Source: Alphaproteobacteria bacterium (lineage in GTDB: Bacteria > Pseudomonadota > Alphaproteobacteria > Micavibrionales > Micavibrionaceae). From it: a DNA stretch of 64,000 bases. The position numbers were made by a program, and so were the translations under genes. Position 1 is the first letter of the stretch; every line of letters starts with the position of its first letter. Shown in pieces: positions 1 through 7,441 of this stretch. The DNA is taken from positions 3,839-67,838 of the forward strand of contig NVUR01000001.1 in NCBI GenBank assembly GCA_002401965.1, given 5' to 3'. The notes beneath the pieces are model-generated. The model was not told the origin of the DNA. It searched no databases and was given only the letters and a program-made list of their open reading frames with translations.

Positions 1-732
1 ATCCGAACCATTCATCGCGGAATCCCGATAGAACGCTTTCACCCCACTGCCGTAACAGCCGAACGTATGATTGATCTGGCAACACAATGGCGCATTCCTG
101 ATGGCGCAAACATCATCATGATGCCCGGACGTATCACCCGCTGGAAAGGCCATCATATTTTAATTGAGGCAATGGCGAAGCTAAACCGTAAGGACGTTTT
201 TTGTGTTATTATCGGCTCCGACCAAGGACGAAAAGAGTACCGAAAAGAACTCGATCAATATATTGAAGATCAAGACTTAGGCGCACAAATACGTATTGTT
301 GAACAATGCCATGATATGCCCGCAGCATATATGCTCTCTACTGTTGTTGTATCCGCCTCAACTGACCCTGAAGGCTTCGGCCGCATTCCCGTCGAGGCAC
401 AAGCCATGGGACGCCCCATCATTGCCAGTGATCACGGTGGCGCGCGTGAAACAATATTGCGCGGTGAAACAGGTTGGCATGTCCCACCATCAGACCCCGA
501 TGCCCTCGCCAATGCGATGCAAGAAGCACTTAATCTAAACCCATCACAACGTGCCACACTGGCCACGCGCTCCATGGCACATGTTGCGGCACATTTCACG
601 AAAGAAATTATGGCAGATAAAACACTTAATGTTTATGCAGAAATATTGCAAAACTCTATAACTATTGCCAAAAAATCAGACCCCTTTCCAAATACAAGCA
701 CACCAAAAAACCAGCTAAACGCCGCAGAGTAA
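1..732 (+). CDS. Glycosyltransferase family 4 (GT-B), 5' end cut by window
   Basis: The reading frame is open from base 1, so the gene begins upstream of the window; the first internal ATG is at 67 but the codons before it (HRGIPIERFHP) look like the usual GT4 linker just before the C-terminal Rossmann domain. The visible part has the nucleotide-sugar binding half: PGRITRWKGHHILIEAM near the start and the donor-binding stretch with EGFGRIPVEAQAMGRPIIAS, where the two Glu residues of the E-x7-E motif lie. Such enzymes transfer a sugar from an activated donor to LPS, capsule or a glycolipid at the inner membrane face. It ends 1 nt before the GT9 gene, suggesting one operon for surface polysaccharide. 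Substrate cannot be told. Confidence 0.9.
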   Translation: MRTIHRGIPIERFHPTAVTAERMIDLATQWRIPDGANIIMMPGRITRWKGHHILIEAMAKLNRKDVFCVIIGSDQGRKEYRKELDQYIEDQDLGAQIRIVEQCHDMPAAYMLSTVVVSASTDPEGFGRIPVEAQAMGRPIIASDHGGARETILRGETGWHVPPSDPDALANAMQEALNLNPSQRATLATRSMAHVAAHFTKEIMADKTLNVYAEILQNSITIAKKSDPFPNTSTPKNQLNAAE

Positions 733-733
733 T

Positions 734-1690
734 ATGTCAGAAAACGAAACGGTTACGAATATTCTAGTCATAAAGCTTAGTGCTTTAGGAGACTTTATAC
801 AGGCACTTGGCCCCATGGCAGCAATCCGCGCACATCATCCAAATGCGCATATCACACTGCTCACCACACCAATGTTTAAAGAATTTGGGGAGCGATCTGG
901 TTATTTCGATGATATCTGGATCGATCAAAAACCAGCGATATTTCATATACCAAAATGGCTATCCTTACGAAATAAATTAATCAAAGGGCAATTTACACGC
1001 ATCTATGATCTACAAAATAATGATCGGACATCTTTTTATTTCAAACTATTGCCCAAACATAACAAACCGGAATGGGTCGGCGTCGCAAAAGGCGCATCCC
1101 ATCAAAACACCTCACCACAACGCACCGCAGGCCATGCCTTTGATGGACATAAACAAACTCTAAAATATGCCGGAATAAATCACATTGAGATTGATAACCT
1201 CTCATGGATCAACGAAAATCTATCACAATTTCACTTAAAGCCACCCTATATACTATTTGTTCCAGGCTCAGCACCACAACATCCGAAAAAACGATGGCCA
1301 TATAAAAAATATGGAGCACTTGCGCAAAAACTTACCGACAATGGCTATCAAGTTGTGCTTCTTGGAACGAAAACAGAGAACGAAATCACAGATTCAATAG
1401 AGCATATCTGCCCTGATGTTCTTAACCTAACAGGTCAAACATCCCTATTTGAAATTGCGGCACTTGCCCATGGTGCGCAAGGTGCAATTGGCAATGATAC
1501 TGGCCCAATGCATATGATCGGTCCAACAGACTGCCCCAGCCTAATCCTATTCTCGGCACAAAGTGACCCTACGCGTCATGCCCCAAAAGGAAAAAATATA
1601 CAAACAATGCAGCACGACCCTTTGAAAGATCTGAATGTCGATGATGTATTAAGCAGCCTACAAAAAGTACTATCAACAAACAATTATTGA
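734..1690 (+). CDS. Glycosyltransferase family 9 (heptosyltransferase-like)
   Basis: A 318-residue protein with the GT9 start ILVIKLSALGDFIQALGPM, the pattern of ADP-heptose:LPS heptosyltransferases (WaaC/WaaF type), and the C-terminal half of the fold with FVPGSAPQHPKKRWPYKKYG and GNDTGPMHMIG, the latter being the conserved donor-binding G-N-D-T/S-G-P motif. It probably adds heptose or a related sugar to the lipid A-core. It follows the GT4 gene with 1 nt between them, so they are likely co-transcribed and belong to LPS core assembly. The exact acceptor is an inference only from family. Confidence 0.88.
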   Translation: MSENETVTNILVIKLSALGDFIQALGPMAAIRAHHPNAHITLLTTPMFKEFGERSGYFDDIWIDQKPAIFHIPKWLSLRNKLIKGQFTRIYDLQNNDRTSFYFKLLPKHNKPEWVGVAKGASHQNTSPQRTAGHAFDGHKQTLKYAGINHIEIDNLSWINENLSQFHLKPPYILFVPGSAPQHPKKRWPYKKYGALAQKLTDNGYQVVLLGTKTENEITDSIEHICPDVLNLTGQTSLFEIAALAHGAQGAIGNDTGPMHMIGPTDCPSLILFSAQSDPTRHAPKGKNIQTMQHDPLKDLNVDDVLSSLQKVLSTNNY

Positions 1691-1698
1691 GAATAATA

Positions 1699-2001
1699 TT
1701 ACTCTGCTCTATCTCCATACATAGAACACAGGCATTGCATCACATGGCCTATGGCTTCATCCCGCAAGGAATAATAAATAGTTTGCGCCTCACGTCGTGT
1801 AGATACAAGATTATCCCGTCTTAATCTGGCCAAATGCTGCGATAAGGCAGATTGACTCAGGCCAACAATCTCCTCAAGCTCACCCACGCTTTTTTCACCC
1901 TTATAAAGAGCACATGCGATCAGTAAACGCTTTTCATTCGATAATGCCTTGAGCAAATTTGCAGCATCACGAACATTACATTTAATTGTCTCTACATTCA
2001 T
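1699..2001 (-). CDS. ArsR/SmtB-family winged-helix regulator
   Basis: A 100-residue one-domain regulator. DAANLLKALSNEKRLLIACAL is the typical helix 1-2 region and GLSQSALSQHLARLRRDNLV the recognition helix. No CxCxxC or similar metal box is seen in helix alpha3, which reads GEKSVGELEEIVGLS; a CLC motif lies near the C-terminus (MQCLCSMYG), so sensing by metal, redox or sulfur remains open. This resembles the BigR/non-metal type. I chose ATG at 2001; a GTG at 2016 in the same frame would add five residues but has its AGGAA directly abutting. No operator palindrome was pinned down in the 129 nt upstream gap. Confidence 0.85.
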   Translation of the reverse strand: MNVETIKCNVRDAANLLKALSNEKRLLIACALYKGEKSVGELEEIVGLSQSALSQHLARLRRDNLVSTRREAQTIYYSLRDEAIGHVMQCLCSMYGDRAE

Positions 2002-2145
2002 TATGAAAGGACTCACTTCCTACTACACTTAAATTCAAGTGAACATGATATACAATTGTATACAAAATAAAACCACACACATGCAACTATAAATTAACCC
2101 GACGCATAAATAAATTGAAGCAATCAAGCAAATGATACCCCAGAT

Positions 2146-2937
2146 TTATCCATTTTCCACTGATTTGTCTGGCGAAAAAGACAAAAGATACTGAGCAACA
2201 AAATCCGGAATAACCATGAAAAACCATGACATTACCCCCGAAACAGCAGGGAAAACGATGCGCCCTTTATTTTTCTTGAGACCTTTCGCAATAATATGCG
2301 CCGCCTTATCTGCCTCAACCAAAAAAGGCATAGGAAATGCATTACGCGCAGTTATTCTTGAACGAACGAACCCAGGACACACAACATTAACGCGAATCCC
2401 TGTTTTTTTAAGAACACCGCGTAAAGATTCGCCATATATCTTCACTGCAGCCTTAGAACCACAATAGGCAGGCGCACCAGGCCACCCACGATAACCAGCC
2501 AATGAACTCATCAGCGCAATTTGCCCACGTCCACGCGCAATCATTCTCTCTTGAACTGGTTCAACCGTATTTAAGACACCGTGAAGGTTAACATCAAACA
2601 CATGCCGCACCTGCGCAGGGTCCTCACCAATTAAGACACCCCCCGTTCCCGCAGAAATTCCTGCATTGGCAATCACAAGATCAATGGGATATTCATCATC
2701 CAACGCCCCGAGCCACTGCGCCATGCCTTGGCGATCTGTAACATCCAAAACAGACCAAATTACATGCGCACCTTTCCCTTGGCATGTCAGAACGACATTT
2801 TGAAGGCGTGCTTGATTACGCCCCGTCAAGCCAAGTACAATTCCATCCTTTGCGTAACATTCAGCAAGAGCCTGCCCAATACCACTGGACGCACCCGTAA
2901 TCACAATAACCCTTGTATCCAACTTATGCGCAGCCAT
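2146..2937 (-). CDS. Short-chain dehydrogenase/reductase (SDR)
   Basis: Classical SDR of 263 residues. The N-terminal NAD(P) motif is TGASSGIGQAL (TGxxxGxG), NAG follows near residue 91, the catalytic Ser is in LMSSLAGYRGWPG and the Tyr-Lys pair in YCGSKAAV (YxxxK). A hydrophobic C-terminal stretch (SGVMSWFFMVIPDFVAQYLLSF region) may bind the membrane or a lipid substrate, as in several SDRs acting on lipids or ketones. A good AAGGAG lies upstream of the ATG. Substrate unknown. It is transcribed away from gmk. Confidence 0.88.
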   Translation of the reverse strand: MAAHKLDTRVIVITGASSGIGQALAECYAKDGIVLGLTGRNQARLQNVVLTCQGKGAHVIWSVLDVTDRQGMAQWLGALDDEYPIDLVIANAGISAGTGGVLIGEDPAQVRHVFDVNLHGVLNTVEPVQERMIARGRGQIALMSSLAGYRGWPGAPAYCGSKAAVKIYGESLRGVLKKTGIRVNVVCPGFVRSRITARNAFPMPFLVEADKAAHIIAKGLKKNKGRIVFPAVSGVMSWFFMVIPDFVAQYLLSFSPDKSVENG

Positions 2938-3033
2938 TTACATACTCCTTACCACTTTAGAATTGCAGTTTACCTATTCTATGGTTAGTTTAAGATGATA
3001 AAAAGAACAATTAGAAATGACCGGAGAGTTATT

Positions 3034-3675
3034 TTGGATAAAATTACACGACGCGGCTTAATGTATGTTATGTCATCCCCCTCTGGTGCAGGGAAAACGA
3101 CAATCACACGGGCGCTTCTACGCAACAATGATAATTTAAGCCTTTCAATCTCGGCAACAACACGTAAGCGTCGCGCAGGTGAAGTCCACGCACAAGATTA
3201 TTATTTTGTAGAGCCCGATGCATTTCAAAATATGATTGATAATGATGAGATGCTGGAACATGCCAAGGTTTTTGATAATTACTATGGCACACCACGCGCA
3301 CCCGTCGATAAAACCCTCTCCGAAGGCAAGGATGTCATCTTCGATATTGATTGGCAAGGAACGCAGCAACTCTCCGAAATTGCACGTGAGGATTTGGTCA
3401 CAGTTTTCATCCTTCCCCCTGCGCGAGCAGAACTGGAAAAACGCTTACGCGAAAGATCACGCGATACTCTGGAATCAGACAGTGACATCAGAGGGCGCAT
3501 GGCCAAAGCCGCAGATGAGATGTCCCATTACAGCGAATATGATTACGTAATCATCAATAATGATGTTGATGAAGCCATTAAAAAGGCGCAGCTTATTTTA
3601 GATGCGGAACGTATAAAACGCCGGAGAATGGCCGGATTATCGAATTTTGTACGCGGATTAAAAGATGGACTTTAA
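3034..3675 (+). CDS. gmk: Guanylate kinase
   Basis: Phosphorylates GMP to GDP with ATP in the cytoplasm. The P-loop is MSSPSGAGKTTITRALL; the GMP-binding segment includes SATTRKRRAGEVHAQDYYFV and the later DIDWQGTQQL. I place the start at TTG 3034: the protein then begins MDKITRRGLMYVMSS like other alphaproteobacterial Gmk proteins, is 213 aa (E. coli 207), and has GGAG seven bases upstream. An in-frame ATG at 2995 would give 226 aa but has no good ribosome site. The yicC gene that often precedes gmk is absent; rsmA is convergent 8 nt away. Confidence 0.93.
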   Translation: MDKITRRGLMYVMSSPSGAGKTTITRALLRNNDNLSLSISATTRKRRAGEVHAQDYYFVEPDAFQNMIDNDEMLEHAKVFDNYYGTPRAPVDKTLSEGKDVIFDIDWQGTQQLSEIAREDLVTVFILPPARAELEKRLRERSRDTLESDSDIRGRMAKAADEMSHYSEYDYVIINNDVDEAIKKAQLILDAERIKRRRMAGLSNFVRGLKDGL

Positions 3676-3683
3676 TCAGCAGA

Positions 3684-4544
3684 TCAAACAGAAGAGATAT
3701 TAATATAGTCTTGTACGCTTAAATTTTCCGCACGCAATTGCGGATTAATTCCTAAAGCCTCAATCGCAGGCATATATTCTTTTAAACTCGATCTGATCAT
3801 TTTACGGCGCTGATTAAACGCCGCAGCGGTCACACGTTCCACCGCCCTGAAATCAGGCGCATCAGCAGGCAATTCACGCGGTGAAAAATGCACCACCGCA
3901 GACATCACTTTAGGGGGCGGCGTAAATGCCGATGGCGGAAGATCATAAATTACACTCACATTGCATAACCACTGCGTTATGACAGAAAGGCGTCCATAAG
4001 TCTTGCAATCTGGCGTTGCGACCATGCGATCTGCCACCTCTTTTTGGAACATTAATGTCATGGATTTATAAGCATTAAAATCGCCTCTTGTCTGCCTCAA
4101 CCAACCTATAAGTAACGGTGTTGCAATATTGTAAGGCAGATTGGCAACGATCACCCGCGGCGCATCTGCCATCATGGTCAAATCTTCTTTCATTGCATCA
4201 CATTGCAACACATCCAAATCACCACAGGCAGCCTGCACTAAACCATCCAACGCAGCAACAGCGCGCCGATCCAACTCTATCGCATGAACTTTTTTTGCAG
4301 GGCTTTTAAGCAAAGAACGCGTCAACCCACCTGGCCCCGGCCCAATTTCAAAGGCATGGACATCATGCCAATCATCACCGTCACGTGCCAACGCTTCACG
4401 CACTATTTTATCAGTAATATTCATATCAAGCAGAAAATTCTGCCCCAGTGCCTTTTGCGCACTTAATTCATGCTGCGCAATCACATCACGTAATGGCGGC
4501 AATGCTTCGATTGCTGTGATGCGCGCCTTCAGGTCAACCCCCAT
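3684..4544 (-). CDS. rsmA: 16S rRNA (adenine1518/1519-N6)-dimethyltransferase
   Basis: KsgA/RsmA dimethylates two adjacent adenosines in the 3' hairpin of 16S rRNA during 30S maturation, using four S-adenosylmethionines. Visible motifs: QNFLLDMNITDKIV near the N-terminus, the SAM motif I EIGPGPGGLTRSLL, the acidic HAIELDRRAVAALD, the catalytic NLPYNIATPLLIGWL (motif IV NLPY) and the C-terminal FNQRRKMIRSSLKEY helix. At 286 aa it is full length. It sits 3 nt after surA and is convergent with gmk. In many proteobacteria pdxA lies between surA and rsmA; here it does not. Confidence 0.96.
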   Translation of the reverse strand: MGVDLKARITAIEALPPLRDVIAQHELSAQKALGQNFLLDMNITDKIVREALARDGDDWHDVHAFEIGPGPGGLTRSLLKSPAKKVHAIELDRRAVAALDGLVQAACGDLDVLQCDAMKEDLTMMADAPRVIVANLPYNIATPLLIGWLRQTRGDFNAYKSMTLMFQKEVADRMVATPDCKTYGRLSVITQWLCNVSVIYDLPPSAFTPPPKVMSAVVHFSPRELPADAPDFRAVERVTAAAFNQRRKMIRSSLKEYMPAIEALGINPQLRAENLSVQDYINISSV

Positions 4545-4547
4545 ACG

Positions 4548-5507
4548 CTACACACGAACATCAATGAATGATGCTGCTTTTAAATCCAACAAATGGCGGC
4601 GCTGTAACTTTTCAAGACGCTCAGTTCCCAAAGAATAATAAATTTGGTCGCGTGAAGGCATTGTGTCCTCGGTCAAAATACGAATGTCACGTAAAAACAA
4701 AATATGATAACCACTTAATGTTTTAATCGGCTTGGTAACTTGATTTTTTTTAATCGCTTGCAAGCCAGTTAATATTTCCTCGGAAAGTTGTGTTTCCTGC
4801 AACCATCCTGTATCACCACCACTCACAGCCCCCGCCGCCTTCGAAAATTGCTGCGCGAGACTAAAAAAGCTCGCTTTACCAGATTTTATTTCCCGAACCA
4901 GACGATTGGAAAGATGTTTCACCTGCTTTTCTGATTTTACATTATCAATCGGCAAAAATATTTCCGCCGTCAAATACTCCTTCGACCCGACCTTCGCCCG
5001 AATACGTTCCAATGTATCATCCACATCACGTTCAGAAATAATAACTCTAGGACGCAAACGTTTCTGCACAACTTTACCCCATGCAAGCTGTGCTTCAATC
5101 TGCATATACATTGTTGATATATCAATACCACCACGATTTAACATCGCCTTAAATTTTGCAGGTGTCGTTTTATTCTGCGTCGCAACCTTCAAGAACCCAG
5201 ATTCAACTTCGGCACGCTCAATGCGTATATTCATTTTACGCGCCTCTTGCAACATAAGCTGCTCATTAATCAAACTACTCAAAATTTGCGGCGTAAGCTT
5301 TGCACGAATTTCTTTATTATTCTGTAAACCAGATGACGCAATAATCAGCCTCATACGCGTGGCCAAGTCACGTGCAGATATCGCATCTTCATTCACAACT
5401 GCCACAATTTCTTGCGTCGCCGCATATAAAGACTTCGTCATCGGCACCATACAAATAAGCGTAAGTACAAACACAAAAAATAAACGCATATAAAAAGTCA
5501 TTCTCAT
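4548..5507 (-). CDS. surA: SurA-like periplasmic peptidyl-prolyl isomerase
   Basis: A 319-residue exported chaperone with an N-terminal signal peptide (MRLFFVFVLTLICMVPMTKS, then a likely cleavage after LYA). The SurA N-terminal domain follows (EIVAVVNEDAISARDL, then SSLINEQLMLQEARKMNI), then one parvulin domain (residues about 165-275, with GDTGWLQETQLSEEI and LSGYHILFLRD). E. coli SurA has two parvulin domains and 428 residues; here only one is present, as in many alphaproteobacteria. It should assist outer-membrane protein folding. Directly upstream of rsmA (3 nt). lptD, the usual upstream neighbour, is replaced by the NDUFA9-like gene. Confidence 0.85.
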   Translation of the reverse strand: MRMTFYMRLFFVFVLTLICMVPMTKSLYAATQEIVAVVNEDAISARDLATRMRLIIASSGLQNNKEIRAKLTPQILSSLINEQLMLQEARKMNIRIERAEVESGFLKVATQNKTTPAKFKAMLNRGGIDISTMYMQIEAQLAWGKVVQKRLRPRVIISERDVDDTLERIRAKVGSKEYLTAEIFLPIDNVKSEKQVKHLSNRLVREIKSGKASFFSLAQQFSKAAGAVSGGDTGWLQETQLSEEILTGLQAIKKNQVTKPIKTLSGYHILFLRDIRILTEDTMPSRDQIYYSLGTERLEKLQRRHLLDLKAASFIDVRV

Positions 5508-5532
5508 CTATTCCTTAAAAATATAATGCAAT

Positions 5533-6495
5533 TTAACCGTTCTGCTCTACTGCAAAACGTCCACCGGATTTATAGGTTTCTAGATATCCTGGCAATACCA
5601 AATCCATTGATTTAGGAGAAATATCAAACACATCTAAACCGAGTGCTTCATTGTCAACGATACTATCTGTTTTCAAACTTTCAACCTGATCCGGCGTTAA
5701 AATAGGGTTAGGCAAGATATTCAAAAATACAGCCTCCAACTTAGCCACAGAAAATGGCATAGATATTAACATCTTAGGACGCATCGTATATTTAAACAAC
5801 TTCTCGTAAATCTCCCGAAACGTAACAACATCAGGCCCACCAAGTTGATATATTTTTCCCTGAAAACGACTGGAGTTAGAAAACAACCCTTTCAACACAA
5901 TGTCAGCAACATCACCAACATAAACCGGTTGAAGGCGCGTCTTTCCGCCACCAATCAACGGAAGAAACGGCATAAACCGTGCGAGTTCAGCAAACTTATT
6001 AAAAAAGTCATCATCCTGCCCAAACATAACGGCAGGACGTAGGATCATGGCTGCAGGGAAATTCGTACGCACCGCATTTTCACCATCAAACTTGGTTTGG
6101 GCATATTTTGAAATACCCGTATCACACCCCAATGCAGAAATATGCGTAAACCGTGATACTTTTTCATCCGCGCACGCCTTAGCGATCATTGCCGGAATAT
6201 CCACATGTACATGTTCAAATGTCGCACGTTTTTTTCTCTCGAACAAAATACCGATACAATTAATAACAAAATCTGAGCCTTTAACCACCGCACGAACACT
6301 CTGCGCATCTGAATAATCACACAGAACAGGTACAATCTGCCCCACAGCACCACACGTCTTCAAGGAATACGCCCGTTCTGGCACCCGCGTTGCAATCTTA
6401 ACCGTAACCCCGCGTGCGGCCAATTCGCGTACAATTTGCCTGCCAAGAAAACCGGTTCCACCGAACACAGTCGCAATTTGATCTTTATGCGCCAT
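5533..6495 (-). CDS. Complex I NDUFA9-like NAD-binding epimerase-fold protein
   Basis: An extended/atypical SDR of 320 residues with the N-terminal dinucleotide motif TVFGGTGFLGRQIVRELAARG and later FVINCIGILFERKKRATFE and KTRLQPVYVGDVADIV. This is the pattern of the alphaproteobacterial/mitochondrial NDUFA9 (39 kDa) accessory subunit family of NADH:quinone oxidoreductase. The active-site YxxxK is replaced by YAQTKFDGE, consistent with a structural rather than catalytic role. No complex I core genes are in the window. It lies 25 nt upstream of surA and may be co-transcribed. Confidence 0.85.
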   Translation of the reverse strand: MAHKDQIATVFGGTGFLGRQIVRELAARGVTVKIATRVPERAYSLKTCGAVGQIVPVLCDYSDAQSVRAVVKGSDFVINCIGILFERKKRATFEHVHVDIPAMIAKACADEKVSRFTHISALGCDTGISKYAQTKFDGENAVRTNFPAAMILRPAVMFGQDDDFFNKFAELARFMPFLPLIGGGKTRLQPVYVGDVADIVLKGLFSNSSRFQGKIYQLGGPDVVTFREIYEKLFKYTMRPKMLISMPFSVAKLEAVFLNILPNPILTPDQVESLKTDSIVDNEALGLDVFDISPKSMDLVLPGYLETYKSGGRFAVEQNG

Positions 6496-6675
6496 AACCT
6501 ATATTATCCACGTACTTATTATTTATAAGAGATTAATATGAAGGAGTTTAAGGCAGAACACAATAACTGGCGACCAAAACAAAATCATAAACGGGGACAA
6601 ATTTGCGCTTTTCCAACAATGACAGATAAGATAAGCTGCTCAAATAGAAACAAACAAAGATATGAATATAACATC

Positions 6676-7422
6676 ATGATCCAAAAATCATTTTTTCTCG
6701 TTATGATCGCCATTATTATTGGTATTTCCGCGCAAGGACTCTACGCACAATATGGCTCTAAACTGCCCCAAACAGACACACCAATCGTGGTTGAGCTTTA
6801 CACCTCACAGGGGTGTTCATCATGCCCGCCCGCAGACAGAACACTGGCCAACCTATCAGAAAGCAACAATATCATTACGTTGGGATGCCACATTTCTTAT
6901 TTCAATCATTTACGTTGGAAAGACACACTATCACAGGATTTCTGCGACATGCGTCAGCACGGATATGCCGGCATGCAAGGAACAAAACGCATTTACACAC
7001 CACAAATGATCATTAATGGAGGGGGTGCCTTCATCGGGTCACATAATGAAAAAGTCACAGCTGCCCTCAAAAATGCAGCGGAAAAGCCTATTCAAAATAT
7101 CAAAATAAACATCACAAACAACGATACCATCCAACTCTCTCTTCCAACCATAGAGGACGGAGATTACCATTTATGGGCTTTTGGATATAAGAAACACCAT
7201 AAACAAGACATAAAAAATGGAGAGAATAACGGTAAATCCATTCTTTATGCCAACGCAGCCCTCAGCTATACCAATTTAGGAAAATGGCAAGGAGCAGGCA
7301 AAACGCACACATTCCCTATGCCACAATCAACCATTGAAGGCGAAACACTCGATGGTATTATAATTTTTGCCCAAAAAGGCGGTTACGGAGAAATCATTGC
7401 CGCAGGAAAGTTAGGTTTTTAA
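6676..7422 (+). CDS. DUF1223 thioredoxin-like exported protein
   Basis: I start at ATG 6676 because it begins a clear signal peptide (MIQKSFFLVMIAIIIGISAQ, cleavage near LYA-Q); an in-frame ATG at 6538 would place 46 charged residues before it. The mature protein opens PIVVELYTSQGCSSCPPADR, the DUF1223 signature with a CxxC thioredoxin-like motif, and continues in a beta-rich C-terminal part. The family is periplasmic and of unknown function, possibly a redox or metal protein; other cysteines (LGCHISYF, DFCDM) could pair. It is convergent with uvrD. Confidence 0.85.
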   Translation: MIQKSFFLVMIAIIIGISAQGLYAQYGSKLPQTDTPIVVELYTSQGCSSCPPADRTLANLSESNNIITLGCHISYFNHLRWKDTLSQDFCDMRQHGYAGMQGTKRIYTPQMIINGGGAFIGSHNEKVTAALKNAAEKPIQNIKINITNNDTIQLSLPTIEDGDYHLWAFGYKKHHKQDIKNGENNGKSILYANAALSYTNLGKWQGAGKTHTFPMPQSTIEGETLDGIIIFAQKGGYGEIIAAGKLGF

Positions 7423-7441
7423 TATCGCCCAAGGTCAAAAT

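Noticed and set aside
4906-5493. 195-codon plus-strand frame inside surA
   Set aside because: Ser/Ile-rich antisense shadow of surA.
6538-6675. Longer start for the DUF1223 gene
   Set aside because: The extra 46 residues are charged and would bury the signal peptide inside the protein; ATG 6676 starts it correctly.
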